Positions 43,052-55,409 are shown, counted from the first letter of the stretch. The stretch: 64,000 bases of DNA from Amanita rubescens (GCA_015039365.1 WION01000061.1:148875-212874); one strand, 5' to 3'. The notes: generated by a model from the sequence alone, not told the origin. Translations and numbers: made by a program.

Positions 43052-46000
43052 ATGTCTAGCGCCGGAAACATCAATATCTCCGGCAGCCAGTTCACCGATG
43101 TTGGGGGTAATCAGATCAATAATTACGGCCTTATTACTGGCAACTTGAACATGCCAGTGCATTATGGGAGCACTCGTGCGCTGTTTGCTTCCTACTCGTA
43201 GCTACCGGGTCGTGACCACATAGATACAGGGACTGTCTTTGATATCTTGAAGGACTCGAATCAAATTGCTATTCACGCCGCCTATAATTCTGCAGAACGC
43301 GAGTCAGAACATGCATCAACCTGTCAAGAGGGTACTCGCGAAAGGGTTTTGTCAAAGCTCATGCAGTGGTCCAGAGCTAGTGATGGATACCCAGTGTGTT
43401 GGCTCGAGGGACCTGCCGGCTCAGGGAAGTCGACAATCTTGCATACCATCGCGAAGCAATGTGACGATGAGGGGCGGCTCGCATTTAGCTTTTTCTTTTC
43501 AAGAGGCAAAGCCGATCGCAGCGATACGGTTAAAGTCATCCCCACATTTGTGTATCAGCTTGCTCGATCCCTTCCCGCAATTCAATCACCTTTGCTGCAT
43601 GTGCTCACAAAGAGTCATCCATTCGCTCCTTATCTCCGCTTGCACGATCAGCTCAAAAATCTCATCATCGATCCCACTCTTAGCATTCAGCAGGCCACCC
43701 TGCCCATGGTTGTCATTATTGATGGCCTTGATGAATGTAGTGGCGAGAATCTCCTACCGCAGCTCATTCACGCACTTGTTGATGCAACCTATTACCTTCC
43801 ATTCCGATTTCTCTTTGCAAGTCGGCCTGAATCTCATATCCGACAAACATTTGAATCCCCTTTGATCAAACCAAAGGCAGACTTCCTCTCACTTCGAGAC
43901 TTTCAGGCTCATCATGATGTCAGCAACTACTTGAAGCAGCATCTTACAGAAATACACAGGCAAAATTACACCATCATGCAAAAAGTACCCCATCCTTGGC
44001 CATCAGCAGAACAGCTTGTTGCTCTTGTCCAGAAATCAGAGGGTTTATTCATCTATGTGTCAACCCTGGTCAAATTTGTGGGTGATAGGCAAGGGCTTCC
44101 CCAGGAGAAGCTTGAGTTAGCTATAACAGCACATCATGGTGTTGATCCTCTATATGAGCAGGTTTTATCAAAAGCTCAAGCTGAGTCTGCTCACTTTTCC
44201 AGTGTAGTGGGTACCATCATATATCTCCACCACCCTCTTGCCATACATGACCTGGAGCAACTTCTACAGCTATCATCTGACCATATTCGACAAGCATTAC
44301 AGGGTTGCCAATCTATTTTTGTCCTTCCCAACACTGAAGAGGAATCAGTTCACCCATATCATGCATCATTGAAAGATTTTCTTAGTGATATGAACAGAGC
44401 AAAGGTTCATTTTCTTGACCCCAAGATGTACCATGTTACCATTCTGGCCAACTGCTTGCAGTTGATTGGGCAGGTGCATGACTCAAACCATGGTGTTCAG
44501 CCTCTGAAATATGCATATCAACAATGGTATTATCACTTCTCTTTGGCACTTTCACATCAGGCAACAATTGATTTGATGAAGAACTGTGGAAACATAGAGG
44601 TGTTAATGGTGAAGTTGAGCAGAGAGTGGTTAAAAACTTGGATGTATGGGCTGGAAGATGGATTAATGACTTTTTGTCAAGGTTATGATTCTGTTCTTAA
44701 ACAATTACAGGCAAGTTGTATTTAAACCACTATTGGAATATGTGCTCAAGCTTGTCAATCAAGCCACTGCAAAGAGAGTGGAAAGTTGTTACAGAGAGTA
44801 TGAATCAAATATTGGAGATTTCTAAGGTGAATAATCCCTTATGAAACATAATAGAAGGAAAATAACTTTGTTACTCTGCTTAGAATGTATGTAGCTTGAT
44901 ATAACATTGTGGCTCAAGTTGACTATCTTGTGCCTGAATAAATATCAGCTGGTGTGTATTTTGTCAATCTTTCTATAGCAAAGCAGCATTTCTCAAGCAA
45001 TTATCTCTAGAATGTAAGCAAGTTGAATTTGTTGGTATAATTGTCAAAATCTATTAATAATTGCTGTTCTAGAATGTAATATTTGTGCAAAATCAAAAAC
45101 CAAATATATTGCTAACTGATATTTTGTATTTCATTACTGTATCATTAGAAAGTAAGTTGCTTTGTTTTACATGTTTGATAACTAGTAGATGGTGGTATTG
45201 ATCACAAAATGTCTTAGTTTGTAAGTGGTACTTTCAAACATGAACATAATATTCTGATTATCACTTTGTGGCAACAATCTGTGTACAGCAAGTAAGTGAT
45301 TCATGTTGACATATGCAGAACCTCTTGGTAATGGTTTTGTGACATCCGGCTGTGTTCAGTATGTAAGTGATTCAGGTTGACATGTGCAGAACCTCTTGGT
45401 GATGATTTTGTGGCATCTGGCTGTGTTCAGTATGTAAGTGATTCAGGTTGACATGTGCAGAACTTCTTGATGATGATTTTGTGGCATCTGGCTGTGTTCA
45501 GCATGTAAGTGATTCAGGTTGACATGTGCAGAACCTCTTGGTGATGATTTTGTGGCATCTGGCTGTGTTCAGGGTGTAAGTGATTCAGGTTGACATGTGC
45601 AGAACCTCTTGGTGATGATTTTGTGGCATCTGGCTGTGTTCAGCATGTAAGTGATTCAGGTTGACATGTGCAGAACCTCTTGGTGATGATTTTGTGGCAT
45701 CTGGCTGTGTTCAGTATGTAAGTGATTCAGGTTGACATGTGCAGAACCTCTTGGTGATGATTTTGTGGCATCTGGCTGTGTTCAGTATGTAAGTGATTCA
45801 GGTTGACATGTGCAGAACCTCTTGGTGATGATTTTGTGGCATCTGGCTGTGTTCAGCGTGTAAGTGATTCAGGTTGACATGTGCAGAACCTCTTGGTGAT
45901 GATTTTGTGGCATCTGGCTGTGTTCAGTATGTAAGTGATTCAGGTTGACATGTGCAGAACCTCTTGGTGATGATTTTGTGGCATCTGGCTGTGTTCAGTA

Positions 46001-48371
46001 TGTAAGTGATTCAGGTTGACATGTGCAGAACCTCTTGGTGATGATTTTGTGGCATCTGGCTGTGTTCAGTATGTAAGTGATTCAGGTTGACATGTGCAGA
46101 ACCTCTTGGTGATGATTTTGTGGCATCTGGCTGTGTTCAGAGTGTAAGTGATTCAGGTTGACATGTGCAGAACCTCTTGGTGATGATTTTGTGGCATCTG
46201 GCTGTGTTCAGGATGTAAGTGATTCAGGTTGACATGTGCAGGACCTCTTGGTGATGATTTTGTGGCATCTGGCTGTGTTCAGGAAGTAAGTGATTCAGGT
46301 TGACATGTGCAGAACCTCTTGGTGATGATTTTGTGGCATCTGGCTGTGTTCAGTTTGTAAGTGATTCAGGTTGACATGTGCAGAACCTCTTGGTGATGAT
46401 TTTGTGGCATCTGGCTGTGTTCAGCGTGTAAGTGATTCAGGTTGACATGTGCAGAACCTCTTGGTGATGATTTTGTGGCATCTGGCTGTGTTCAGTATGT
46501 AAGTGATTCAGGTTGACATGTGCAGAACTTCTTGGTGATGATTTTGTGGCATCTGGCTGTGTTCAGCATGTAAGTGATTCAGGTTGACATGTGCAGAACC
46601 TCTTGGTGATGATTTTGTGGCATCTGGCTGTGTTCAGGGTGTAAGTGATCCAGGTTGACATGTGCAGAACCTCTTGGTGATGATTTTGTGGCATCTGGCT
46701 GTGTTCAGCATGTAAGTGATTCAGGTTGACATGTGCAGAACCTCTTGGTGATGATTTTGTGGCATCTGGCTGTGTTCAGGATGTAAGCGATTCAGGTTGA
46801 CATGTGCAGAACCTCTTGGTGATGATTTTGTGGCATCTGGCTGTGTTCAGGATGTAAGCGATTCAGGTTGACATGTGCAGAACCTCTTGGTGATGATTTT
46901 GTGGCATCTGGCTGTGTTCAGGATGTAAGTGATTCAGGTTGACATGTGCAGAACCTCTTGGTGATGATTTTGTGGCATCTGGCTGTGTTCAGTTTGTAAG
47001 TGATTCAGGTTGACATGTGCAGAACCTCTTGGTGATGATTTTGTGGCATCTGGCTGTGTTCAGAGTGTAAGTGATTCAGGTTGACATGTGCAGAACCTCT
47101 TGGTGATGATTTTGTGGCATCTGGCTGTGTTCAGTATGTAAGTGATTCAGGTTGACATGTGCAGAACCTCTTGGTGATGATTTTGTGGCATCTGGCTGTG
47201 TTCAGGATGTAAGCGATTCAGGTTGACATGTGCAGAACCTCTTGGTGATGATTTTGTGGCATCTGGCTGTGTTCAGGATGTAAGCGATTCAGGTTGACAT
47301 GTGCAGAACCTCTTGGTGATGATTTTGTGGCATCTGGCTGTGTTCAGTTTGTAAGTGATCCAGGTTGACATGTGCAGAACCTCTTGGTGATGATTTTGTG
47401 GCATCTGGTTGTGTTCAGTATGTAAGTGATTCAGGTTGACATGTGCAGAACCTCGTTGTGATGATTTTGTGGCATCTGGCTGTGTTCAGACAGTAAGTCA
47501 ATTAGCTTGACATTATGCAGAACCTCTTGGTGATGATTTTGTGGCTGTGTTCAGACAGTAAGTCATTCAGCTTGATATGTGCAGAATCTCTTCAAAAGTG
47601 ATAATTTTGTGACCCTTTGCTGGTACTTAGTTTGTAAGTTGTTTTCTTAGACTCAAAAAAAAAAAATTTTAATCATACATATTTGTATTTAGAATGTATG
47701 TCACTTTTTATTTGTTGGGACATTTGCTAATGTCCCTCTTGCTCATAAATCAGAATGTATGTACTTTTGTTCATTCCTTTACACCTGTGCTTCAGCACTC
47801 AAAATTTGTAGTGGGCATGTTACTTTTTTACATTTACATTCAAATTATGCTAACATTGTTTATTAATGTTATCAGAAGGTTAGTGGATTTTTTAACTAAT
47901 TTAAATTCAAATCTTTACTCTTTCTCTTGTCAGGAGGTATATGTAATACATCTTTTCTATCTCTGATTTGTATGCTAACTCTACTATTGTCTACTAAACT
48001 TAGTTGGTATGTTTCTTTACTCTTTTATGCTTAATAACTGAATTAATGTTATTTTTTGACTTCATTTTCAGATTGTATGGTTCTTCATCTGCAGTGCAGT
48101 GCAGAACTTTCTCATCTTTTTTCCTTTAGGATGTCAGTTTGTTACTCCTCATTTCAATTTTTATTGATGCAAAATTCAAATTGGGAATTTGCTAGCATGT
48201 ATGTATCCTCTTTGTTCTATACATAGCATACTAACATTTACCAATTACTTGTCTTTGAAGTACTTTGGTGCTGTTTTTAATTTTTCTATCTGTTTCCTGT
48301 TGTCATTAAAATATTCTACAGACAATTTTGTGCAACATTCCAAGTTGGATTGCACTCCCCCTCTCACCTAA
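43052..48371 (+). CDS. NACHT-type NOD-like receptor whose C-terminus may be built from 49 single-codon exons
   Basis: Exon 43052-43156 (MSSAGNINISGSQFTDVGGNQINNYG..) is followed by a 45-nt intron (43157-43201) that removes the only in-frame stop. Exon 43202-44710 carries Walker A GPAGSGKST (residues 105-113), Walker B VIIDGLDEC (about 206-214) and a C-terminal NACHT helical region. A GC-AG intron (44711-44763) leads to 44764-44826 (PLQREWKVVTESMNQILEISK). Then come 49 AG-NNN-GT units up to 48198, a 7-nt exon (48261-48267) and a terminal exon 48322-48371 (..NFVQHSKLDCTPPLT, stop 48369-48371). Every junction is phase 0 or balanced. NACHT proteins are STAND NTPases sensing non-self or damage. 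The alternative is a one-base indel near 44712, which would give FKPLLEYVLKLVNQA.. ending at 44825, with everything after it non-coding. Confidence 0.65.
44884..45291 (+). other. Seven single-codon exons upstream of the 71-bp array
   Basis: Triplets lie between a 3' splice AG and a 5' splice GT: AAT 44884-44886, CTG 44949-44951, AAT 45011-45013, AAT 45073-45075, AAA 45149-45151, TTT 45218-45220, CAA 45289-45291. Introns are 57, 62, 59, 59, 73, 66 and 68 nt. The first six differ in sequence. The 45076-45148 intron has a canonical gctaac branch site. Confidence 0.65.
45292..47489 (+). repeat. 31-unit 71-bp tandem array: 68-nt intron-like core plus a hypervariable triplet
   Basis: Each core starts GTAAGTGATTCAGGTTGACA and ends GGCATCTGGCTGTGTTCAG; the next three bases precede the next GTAAGT. 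Triplet positions are 45360 + 71k for k = 0 to 30, without a single slip. Counts: TAT 10, GAT 6, CAT 4, TTT 3, GGT 2, CGT 2, AGT 2, GAA 1, ACA 1. Across the core copies between k=0 and k=29 (about 2 kb) I count only about 13 substitutions, four of them the same GTAAGC donor change. Core length matches neighbouring introns, donor and acceptor are near perfect, and the branch site is less clear (candidate gtgatg). Confidence 0.85.
47490..48198 (+). other. Single-codon exons at and downstream of the array end
   Basis: After the last array triplet (ACA 47490-47492) come ACA 47555, TTT 47631, AAT 47693, AAT 47754, TGG 47812, AAG 47876, GAG 47934, TTG 48004, ATT 48072, GAT 48130 and CAT 48196 (first bases given). 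Introns are 62, 73, 59, 58, 55, 61, 55, 67, 65, 55 and 63 nt. The intron after TGG begins GC. From 47634 the introns no longer resemble the repeat, and several have canonical branch sites (gctaat 47729, gctaac 47854, actaat 47896, gctaac 47973). A 62-nt intron with actaac leads to the 7-nt exon at 48261. Confidence 0.65.
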
Positions 48372-49000
48372 AAGACTGCATGTGTCAATTCAGCAGATAT
48401 AGTATGCACATTCCCTTGATTTTTGATCCATTCTGACATTCCCCACAACTCCTAGCATGCCTTTTCTTTCATTCCATTTATTTTTGTAATTTACTTCTAC
48501 TGTATGATTAGAGACTGAGTTTTTCATTTGTATTTGAAAGTTTGACAATATGAGTAAAACCCTTGACTTCCATGTAGAGACTTGTGGCTAAACCTTTTGT
48601 GATAAAACAATCACAAAATATGCCACTGACCATAACAGGCTGCCAGAAGTTCATGAGAAGCCAATTTCATGTGCTTTGCCTTGCCAATTTCACAGACAAT
48701 TTCAATACTTTGCCTATACAATCACACCTAATTTGTTCATCAACATCAATCTTTATAATATGTTTACTACTAGTAAGCGTCAGAAACTTCATGAGTCATA
48801 CATGGTCAACACTCAGGCCAATTCTGTCATTATCATCACCCTCAGTCCTTCACCATCCCAATTTTGTTCACCTGTCAATTCACTTACCTCAGCTTCTTCA
48901 ACTGGCATGGTTGATTTGTACTGCATGCTCCATTCTGGACTTGGCCAATATGAGCTGCCACTTCATGTGGCAGGTCCAAGGCCTTTTTTTTTGATCTTAC
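48372..49000. other. Intergenic DNA between NACHT gene and a minus-strand exon
   Basis: The plus-strand frames here (48584-48994, 48676-49080) are not domain-bearing. On the minus strand a short exon may exist near 48880-48893 (VEEAE before a GTAAGT donor), probably belonging to the gene represented at 49001-49195. Confidence 0.3.
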
Positions 49001-49195
49001 CCAAGGTATCAACATGCTGCACCCCTGCAAAAGTAATCTGTGTTGCATCCAGAAATTCTTCAACTGATTCTGCTAACTGATTATGAATATGATCTACTGG
49101 CAGTGAGAGCTCACTTGATAAGGTTGTATACTCAGCACATACATTTTCCCTTGTTATTTTGATGAGTTGTAGCAAGGTTTCAGGCTGAAAAAGTT
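49001..49195 (-). CDS. Exon of an unidentified minus-strand gene
   Basis: Bounded by an acceptor (tccatgcag, 49196) and a GTAAGA donor (49000-48995). It reads LFQPETLLQLIKITREN.., ..SELSLPVDHIHNQLAES.., ..DATQITFAGVQHVDTLG, a helical, protein-like sequence in AT-rich receptor-type composition. No family is recognised. Upstream exons would lie above 49200 but are masked by the palindromic element at 49385. Confidence 0.45.
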
Positions 49196-49384
49196 CTGCA
49201 TGGAGAAGTGAGTAAATACTAAGCAACTGAAGAAAAATGCATTTGAAACAATATTGTATGGTACCCAACCCTTGATGTTCTTCATAGATTTTGCAAACAA
49301 CTATAGAAATATTCCCTTTGCCCCTGCACTGCCGGTGGTTGGTCACCATGAAAAGGTCAAACTCTGTATAAACTTTAGGGAACA

Positions 49385-49465
49385 AGAGGGGTTGGGCAAA
49401 CTCCAGGGTTTTTATGGGGAGTTTTGGAGGGGCAGGGGTGGGGGTTGGAGGTGCCCAACCCCTCT
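49385..49465. repeat. Small palindromic element (MITE-like)
   Basis: Perfect 13-bp inverted arms agaggggttgggc (49385-49397) and gcccaacccctct (49453-49465) enclose a G-rich centre that itself repeats the gttggag/gggttgg theme. Size and structure suggest a miniature inverted-repeat element or regulatory hairpin. Confidence 0.5.
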
Positions 49466-49816
49466 TGACCCTCCACTGTATATCAGACTCAAGAGATGAA
49501 ATCTGATGGAGGCTGCCAAGGCAAGAACGGTGCATTGGGTACAAGATCGAGGGCAAGGGGGTAACAGGCACTTCGCCAAGCTCAAGAGTTGAGTGTGTGG
49601 GCCAAGGCTTGGGCTCCAGGGTTTACTATGTGATGCATGACCCGGGGACCACCCGGTGCGTTGCATCCGAGACACCCGCGGTTGGAAGCTCAGGATCTCA
49701 TGCTTAGGCCACCGTTGAGCCATGAATGTTCACAGTTCTACTGCTGCCAGCCTGAGAGATGTGATGATTACGCAAAACAAAATGGTTATACACTAGCAAT
49801 ACAATGTCAAAATACG

Positions 49817-51270
<1,454 letters not shown>

Positions 51271-51384
51271 GGGTTAAAGATGACAAGCACGTCAAAGTTG
51301 GGAAGCATAATATTGATTACGGTATCCAAATCCATTATCTTATCAACGAAATAAATGTATGTAGTATAGATGATAATCCCGAGA

Positions 51385-52496
51385 TCACTCCTCTAGATGA
51401 ATCCGAACATGTTGTCCTAAATTATCCCTTCTGCTGAACGACTTTCCGCACCCTTTGTGCGGGCAAACATGTGCTACGCGAGAGATCAGACAGCAACCAG
51501 GAAAGAGACCGTAGGTACCACTTACGCTTGTCGTCGGTATGAATACTCCTAACGTGCCTCTTCAAGTGCTCACCACGCACAAAGCATTTCCCACATCCGG
51601 GAACCATACAGATAAACGTTCGCTCTTCAACGGGCGCGTCATCGTCCAATTCACTTGCTGCCGTCCTTCTTCTGCCCCTGCGACCACTAGGGGTCAATGC
51701 CACAATGTCAGTGACAGGAACGCCTTCTCCGATTCCTTCTCCCCCGCGCAGCACTGGAACATATGGTACCTTTCTTCCGCGACTCTTCTTAATCAAATTC
51801 GGTACAGGAACAGGTAGCGGGGCCCGCCTTGTTCTACTGGCACCTTCGGTAGATGCGCCCCCTATCGAAAGACCATCTCCGTCAGATAGATCAGGATACC
51901 TGAGTTCCAAAGAGTCTTGCTCTTCTCTTGCTTTAGTGACCATAGCCAATGCACGGGCTGCGCTGCCCTAACGCCTTTCCTTTACCTCTCCCCCGTCCCC
52001 TTTTGCCTTTGACAACGGTTGTCGACAGCTCATCAGCTATTGATGGAGACGCAGATGGACTTGGAGACGTGACCACAAAGGATGGAAGAACAGGTGAAGG
52101 CGATCGAGATGGGATATATGCGTCGGAATCATCGTTCCCAGAACCATTCTCGCCCTCATCGTCGCTTCCCAAAACCAAGTCAAAATCGAAAGAAGCATTT
52201 TGCATCTTTTTCCGAGTACTTCTATGGACATAATTATCCTCGGATCGGTTCACGCGCTGGCGCTTGACAGGGATGGCCGTGGACGGCTCTATTTGATCCC
52301 TTCCTCGTTTCTGGCTCGACTTGCTCGAATCGCTAGTGCTTGGAGATCCACCCCTTGGTGCCAAATCTTGTTGATCCGTCCCAAAGATATCCGTGCCGGA
52401 GAGTGTCAAAGGTTGACTGGTTATCGGAAGTAGATGGATAGTGAACGCCCTGTTGTTGCTCTCCAGTAAGCGCCTCTCCAACGCGGGCTGGGTCAA
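51385..52496 (-). CDS. C2H2 zinc-finger transcription factor (Msn2/4-type fingers), 5' part uncertain
   Basis: Two adjacent fingers split by an intron: CMVPGCGKCFVRGEHLKRHV..H and, after the intron, CPHKGCGKSFSRRDNLGQHV..H, each C-x4-C-x12-H, ending ..RIHLEE (stop 51385-51387). Contact residues RGEHLKR and RRDNLGQ resemble stress-response-element binders such as Msn2/4 (family inference). Upstream lies a long Ser-rich, basic and acidic disordered region (..KRGRGRGKGK.., ..SDDEGENGSGNDDSD..). The frames before and after about 51965 differ by one base (run of G), so a frameshift or sequencing error is present. No ATG opens the upstream frame; its first exon is unresolved. Confidence 0.7.
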
Positions 52497-52803
52497 TATT
52501 TGCCACTGGCTCTTGAAACTAGCTCAGAAAAGCCTCTTCTGTGTTTGGCATACCAGGTAATGAGAACGAGAATGACGGCTGAATGCCACCCGAGGCTGAC
52601 ACCAAAGGTTCCTGCGCTTGCTCGAGTCCTTGCTGAAGATGATGAATGTCATGAGCCGAGGACGTCACGTCGTAAATGCCATTGTCAGAGAAGGATACGT
52701 GGCGGGTATCAGGAGCTGGAGGTATGGTCGGACCGGTTCACGCGCTGGCGCATGACAGGTGTGGCCGTGGACGGCTCGTTTCTGGCTCGACTTGCTCGAA
52801 TCG
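52497..52803 (-). repeat. Partial duplicate of the zinc-finger gene 5' region
   Basis: 52725-52813 repeats 52237-52346 (minus strand STSDSSKSSQKR.., gccgtccacggcc, gcgccagcgcgtgaaccg) with a deletion of about 15 bp. The repeat abuts the end of the TBC gene and supplies its stop codon. Confidence 0.7.
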
Positions 52804-55409
52804 CTAGTGCTTAAGATACCCGTCCTTGTTCTTGTCATGGAGGTTGAGGAACCATTCAATGTTCTCCATCAAGTCATTGAACATGACACCATCCAAGCCC
52901 GATACAAGATCCTGCAATCATCAGGCAACAAATCAGAAAGAAGAACCACAACGATTAAAACTTCCACGTACCTGGAACGACAACGCACCCCGACATGACG
53001 TATCCCAAAAGTAGAACAACCGGTCGATAAACTCATGTTCAGCGACCTCACGATCCACACGCCGCTTATCAAACGAGCAAAACGTCAGAAAAGATTCTTC
53101 ATGACAAAACGGGAGCTCACCGTCAAACCATTCATAACGATCTTCTCATCTCGAGCCCACGTCGCAATCTCACTCAAAAAGTGGCGGAACGTCCGCAATC
53201 CGATCCTCGTCTCAGGCTTCTCCTCATGACCATCGTTGGTCGTGAACAACGACGGTGGTGGCGCAGCCGCAGGTGGCGCCGGCTCAATACACATCGCTTT
53301 ATACAAGGCATCGTAAATGAGCCCCGCTTGTTCCTTGCTGAATCTACCGAGAGTCTTGAGATTCCGAACCGCAGCACGCTTAGAGAAGGCTTCGATATTG
53401 TAGATGATCTCGTTTCGGAAACGTTTCCGTTCCGAGAGGATCATTTCCTCTGTAATAACGGAAAACTCTCGGAAGGATATGAGAAGGAGTTCTTGGAAGC
53501 GCGTGATGGCACGCGAACGGGGGTCACTTGAGCTTGGATGGGCTGATTGGTCAAGGGAGGCGAAGTATTCCCTCATCACACTGAACGGTAACGTGAGTGG
53601 TATGATCATCGAAAGGGTTCTAGTACGTACTTGAGGAAACCGCCGTCATCCTGAACTTGTAGTAGCTTCTCCCCATTGATCTTGAGAATAGCTATAATAT
53701 GTTCCATCGTAAGTCACGGTATCATCGTCGAAGCTGGAAGTCAGACCTAATCTATCAAAAAGTCATTAATACGAAGAATTCAACATAAAAAAGGTTTACA
53801 TACCCTACTTGGAACAAAACCTTTGGCCCCATACAGAAGAAACAGTCCACTATCCGGAACGCGAAGACCATAGGCATACTGTTGATATATCTGAGACCTC
53901 TGTCAGCTCCTGATTGCAAAATGAGTGAAATTTCACGTACAAACTGAGGAACCAGGGAAGCGATGCGACCGATAGTTGCACGTCAACCGTTTCGAAATGA
54001 GTGTGGATCATAGGAAGACATCTGGCTACCAGAGCTTCGAAGACGCGTTGATCGAGGAGCGTCCCGTGCATCGATGGCCTGTAGAGCATATATATATCAT
54101 TAGTAATGAAGAAAATGGAGAGATGGCAACGTACGAGTAGTATCCTGGTAGTAATCTATCGCATAGCACTTCCAGAAGCCAAAATGCCTGCTCTTCCGAC
54201 ATATAACTGCCAATCGCGTTTGATAAACGACTCAAGGGGGACAAAAAAGGGGAAGACCCTACATTAGGATCGCCGCTGCAAGTATGTTCATCGCCTATAT
54301 ATCAAGTTAGCACCTGGTTTCGCGAAAAGGGGAGAAACCAACCTGGCAGTACCCAAGTTCCGGGTTCTTGAACGAATACGCTTGTAGCACTCGGCGGAGC
54401 GCGCCTATGCCTTCCTCAGACTGGTAACCGGCATATTCGGGTAGACTTCTGTGTAAATCCTTCTCGATATCTTCTGTGCTTGTACTAGTTTTACCCTTGT
54501 GTTCTTCTAGTAGCCGTTCGTAATAGCCAGGGTTCGTGAAACGAAGGAAAATGGATCCAGAAAGGGTTTCCCATATTTCTCCACGTAGTCTGTTTGGAAG
54601 CCCGACTTGAACTAGCCTTGTACATTGAGGATAACGCAACAAAGCCAAGTTCCGGCCGTGAGCTAAAAAACTCGTGAAATAGCAGAATTTAATGATAAAT
54701 GAGACTGTACTTTTCAAATATGTAGTCCATAGCTTGATCTTTGATGCTTCCCTCAGCCTAGTTCGAGGTTAGTGAAAAAAACATCTCCTGTTGAGATAGT
54801 CTACAGACTTTTTAGGATCACCAAGAAACTTGAAGCGAAGACCCAGTCCGCCGTGGTATAGATGCTCTCTAGCAGGTGCACCATCCGTCTCTTCGCTAAT
54901 TAGACTACCATCTTCTCGTTCATTATCTGCAACGTTGGACGAGGTGGATATAAGAGCCTCTGAATAACACGTCTTGACAAACGTCTTGACGGCCTTCATC
55001 TGACCCTTTTGTAGCTCGATTTTCAGCGCATCCCGAAATATGGTGCAAAACGCGTCCGCGGTTGGGCGTAAAGACGTCAGTTGAACGACCTTGAAAGTTC
55101 GGTTCAAGTTATAATGTAGTTCCGTGATGGATGGGCTACGTACGAGTCGTGGACCGTGCCAGGTTGATACGCTGAGCGCATATATGCCCGCTCTGGCGTT
55201 CAACCGTTCAACGCGACGGACGGTTGCGAGGGGTATTGTGAACCGGACGGATTTGCGATCCAACGACGCAAACGAGAGGTAGGGCGGCATGAGGTAAAGC
55301 TTCCCCGCCTATTCGAATCGTACGGTGAGCAAAAGCCGTTGAAGCGCTGATAACTCACGTATGATTCTTCCTCTGCGTCTCCCAACGTCAAGACCGCGTT
55401 GATGTCCAT
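52804..55409 (-). CDS. GRAM-TBC Rab GTPase-activating protein (Gyp2/Mdr1-like), 3'-truncated
   Basis: Begins MDINAVLTLGDAEEESY (55359-55409). The GRAM domain follows (LYLMPPYLSFASLDRKSVRFTIPL..), then HGRNLALLRYPQ, GLPNRLRGEIWETLSGS (TBC motif A), EKDLHRSLPEYAGYQ, LRRVLQAYSFKNPELGYCQ (glutamine-finger region), YMSEEQAFWLLEVLCDRLLPGYY and SMHGTLLDQRVFEALV. The C-terminal region runs to DLVSGLDGVMFNDLMENIEWFLNLHDKNKDGYL, an EF-hand-like segment. At least nine exons join in frame with 45-70 nt introns. Such proteins accelerate Rab GTP hydrolysis at membranes. After GYL the frame meets the duplicated zinc-finger segment and stops (KH, stop 52804-52806), so the usual tail is missing, though the catalytic part looks intact. 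Confidence 0.85.

Noticed and set aside
44711..44825. Ending the NACHT protein as FKPLLEYVLKLVNQA.. with a one-base indel
   Set aside because: Kept as the main alternative, not adopted: the GC-AG intron model needs no indel, keeps phase 0 and connects to the later exons.
45292..47489. CRISPR-like array
   Set aside because: Regular repeats with variable inserts superficially fit, but the inserts are three bases long, the host is a eukaryote and the repeat edges are splice consensus sites.
45292..47489. 27-nt introns from GTAAGT to GTGCAG within each unit
   Set aside because: Too short for spliceosomal introns and absent from the flanking units, where only the 55-73 nt spacing is kept.
48584..49080. 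Two overlapping plus-strand ORFs downstream of the NACHT gene
   Set aside because: No domain, and they lie opposite likely minus-strand exons of another gene.
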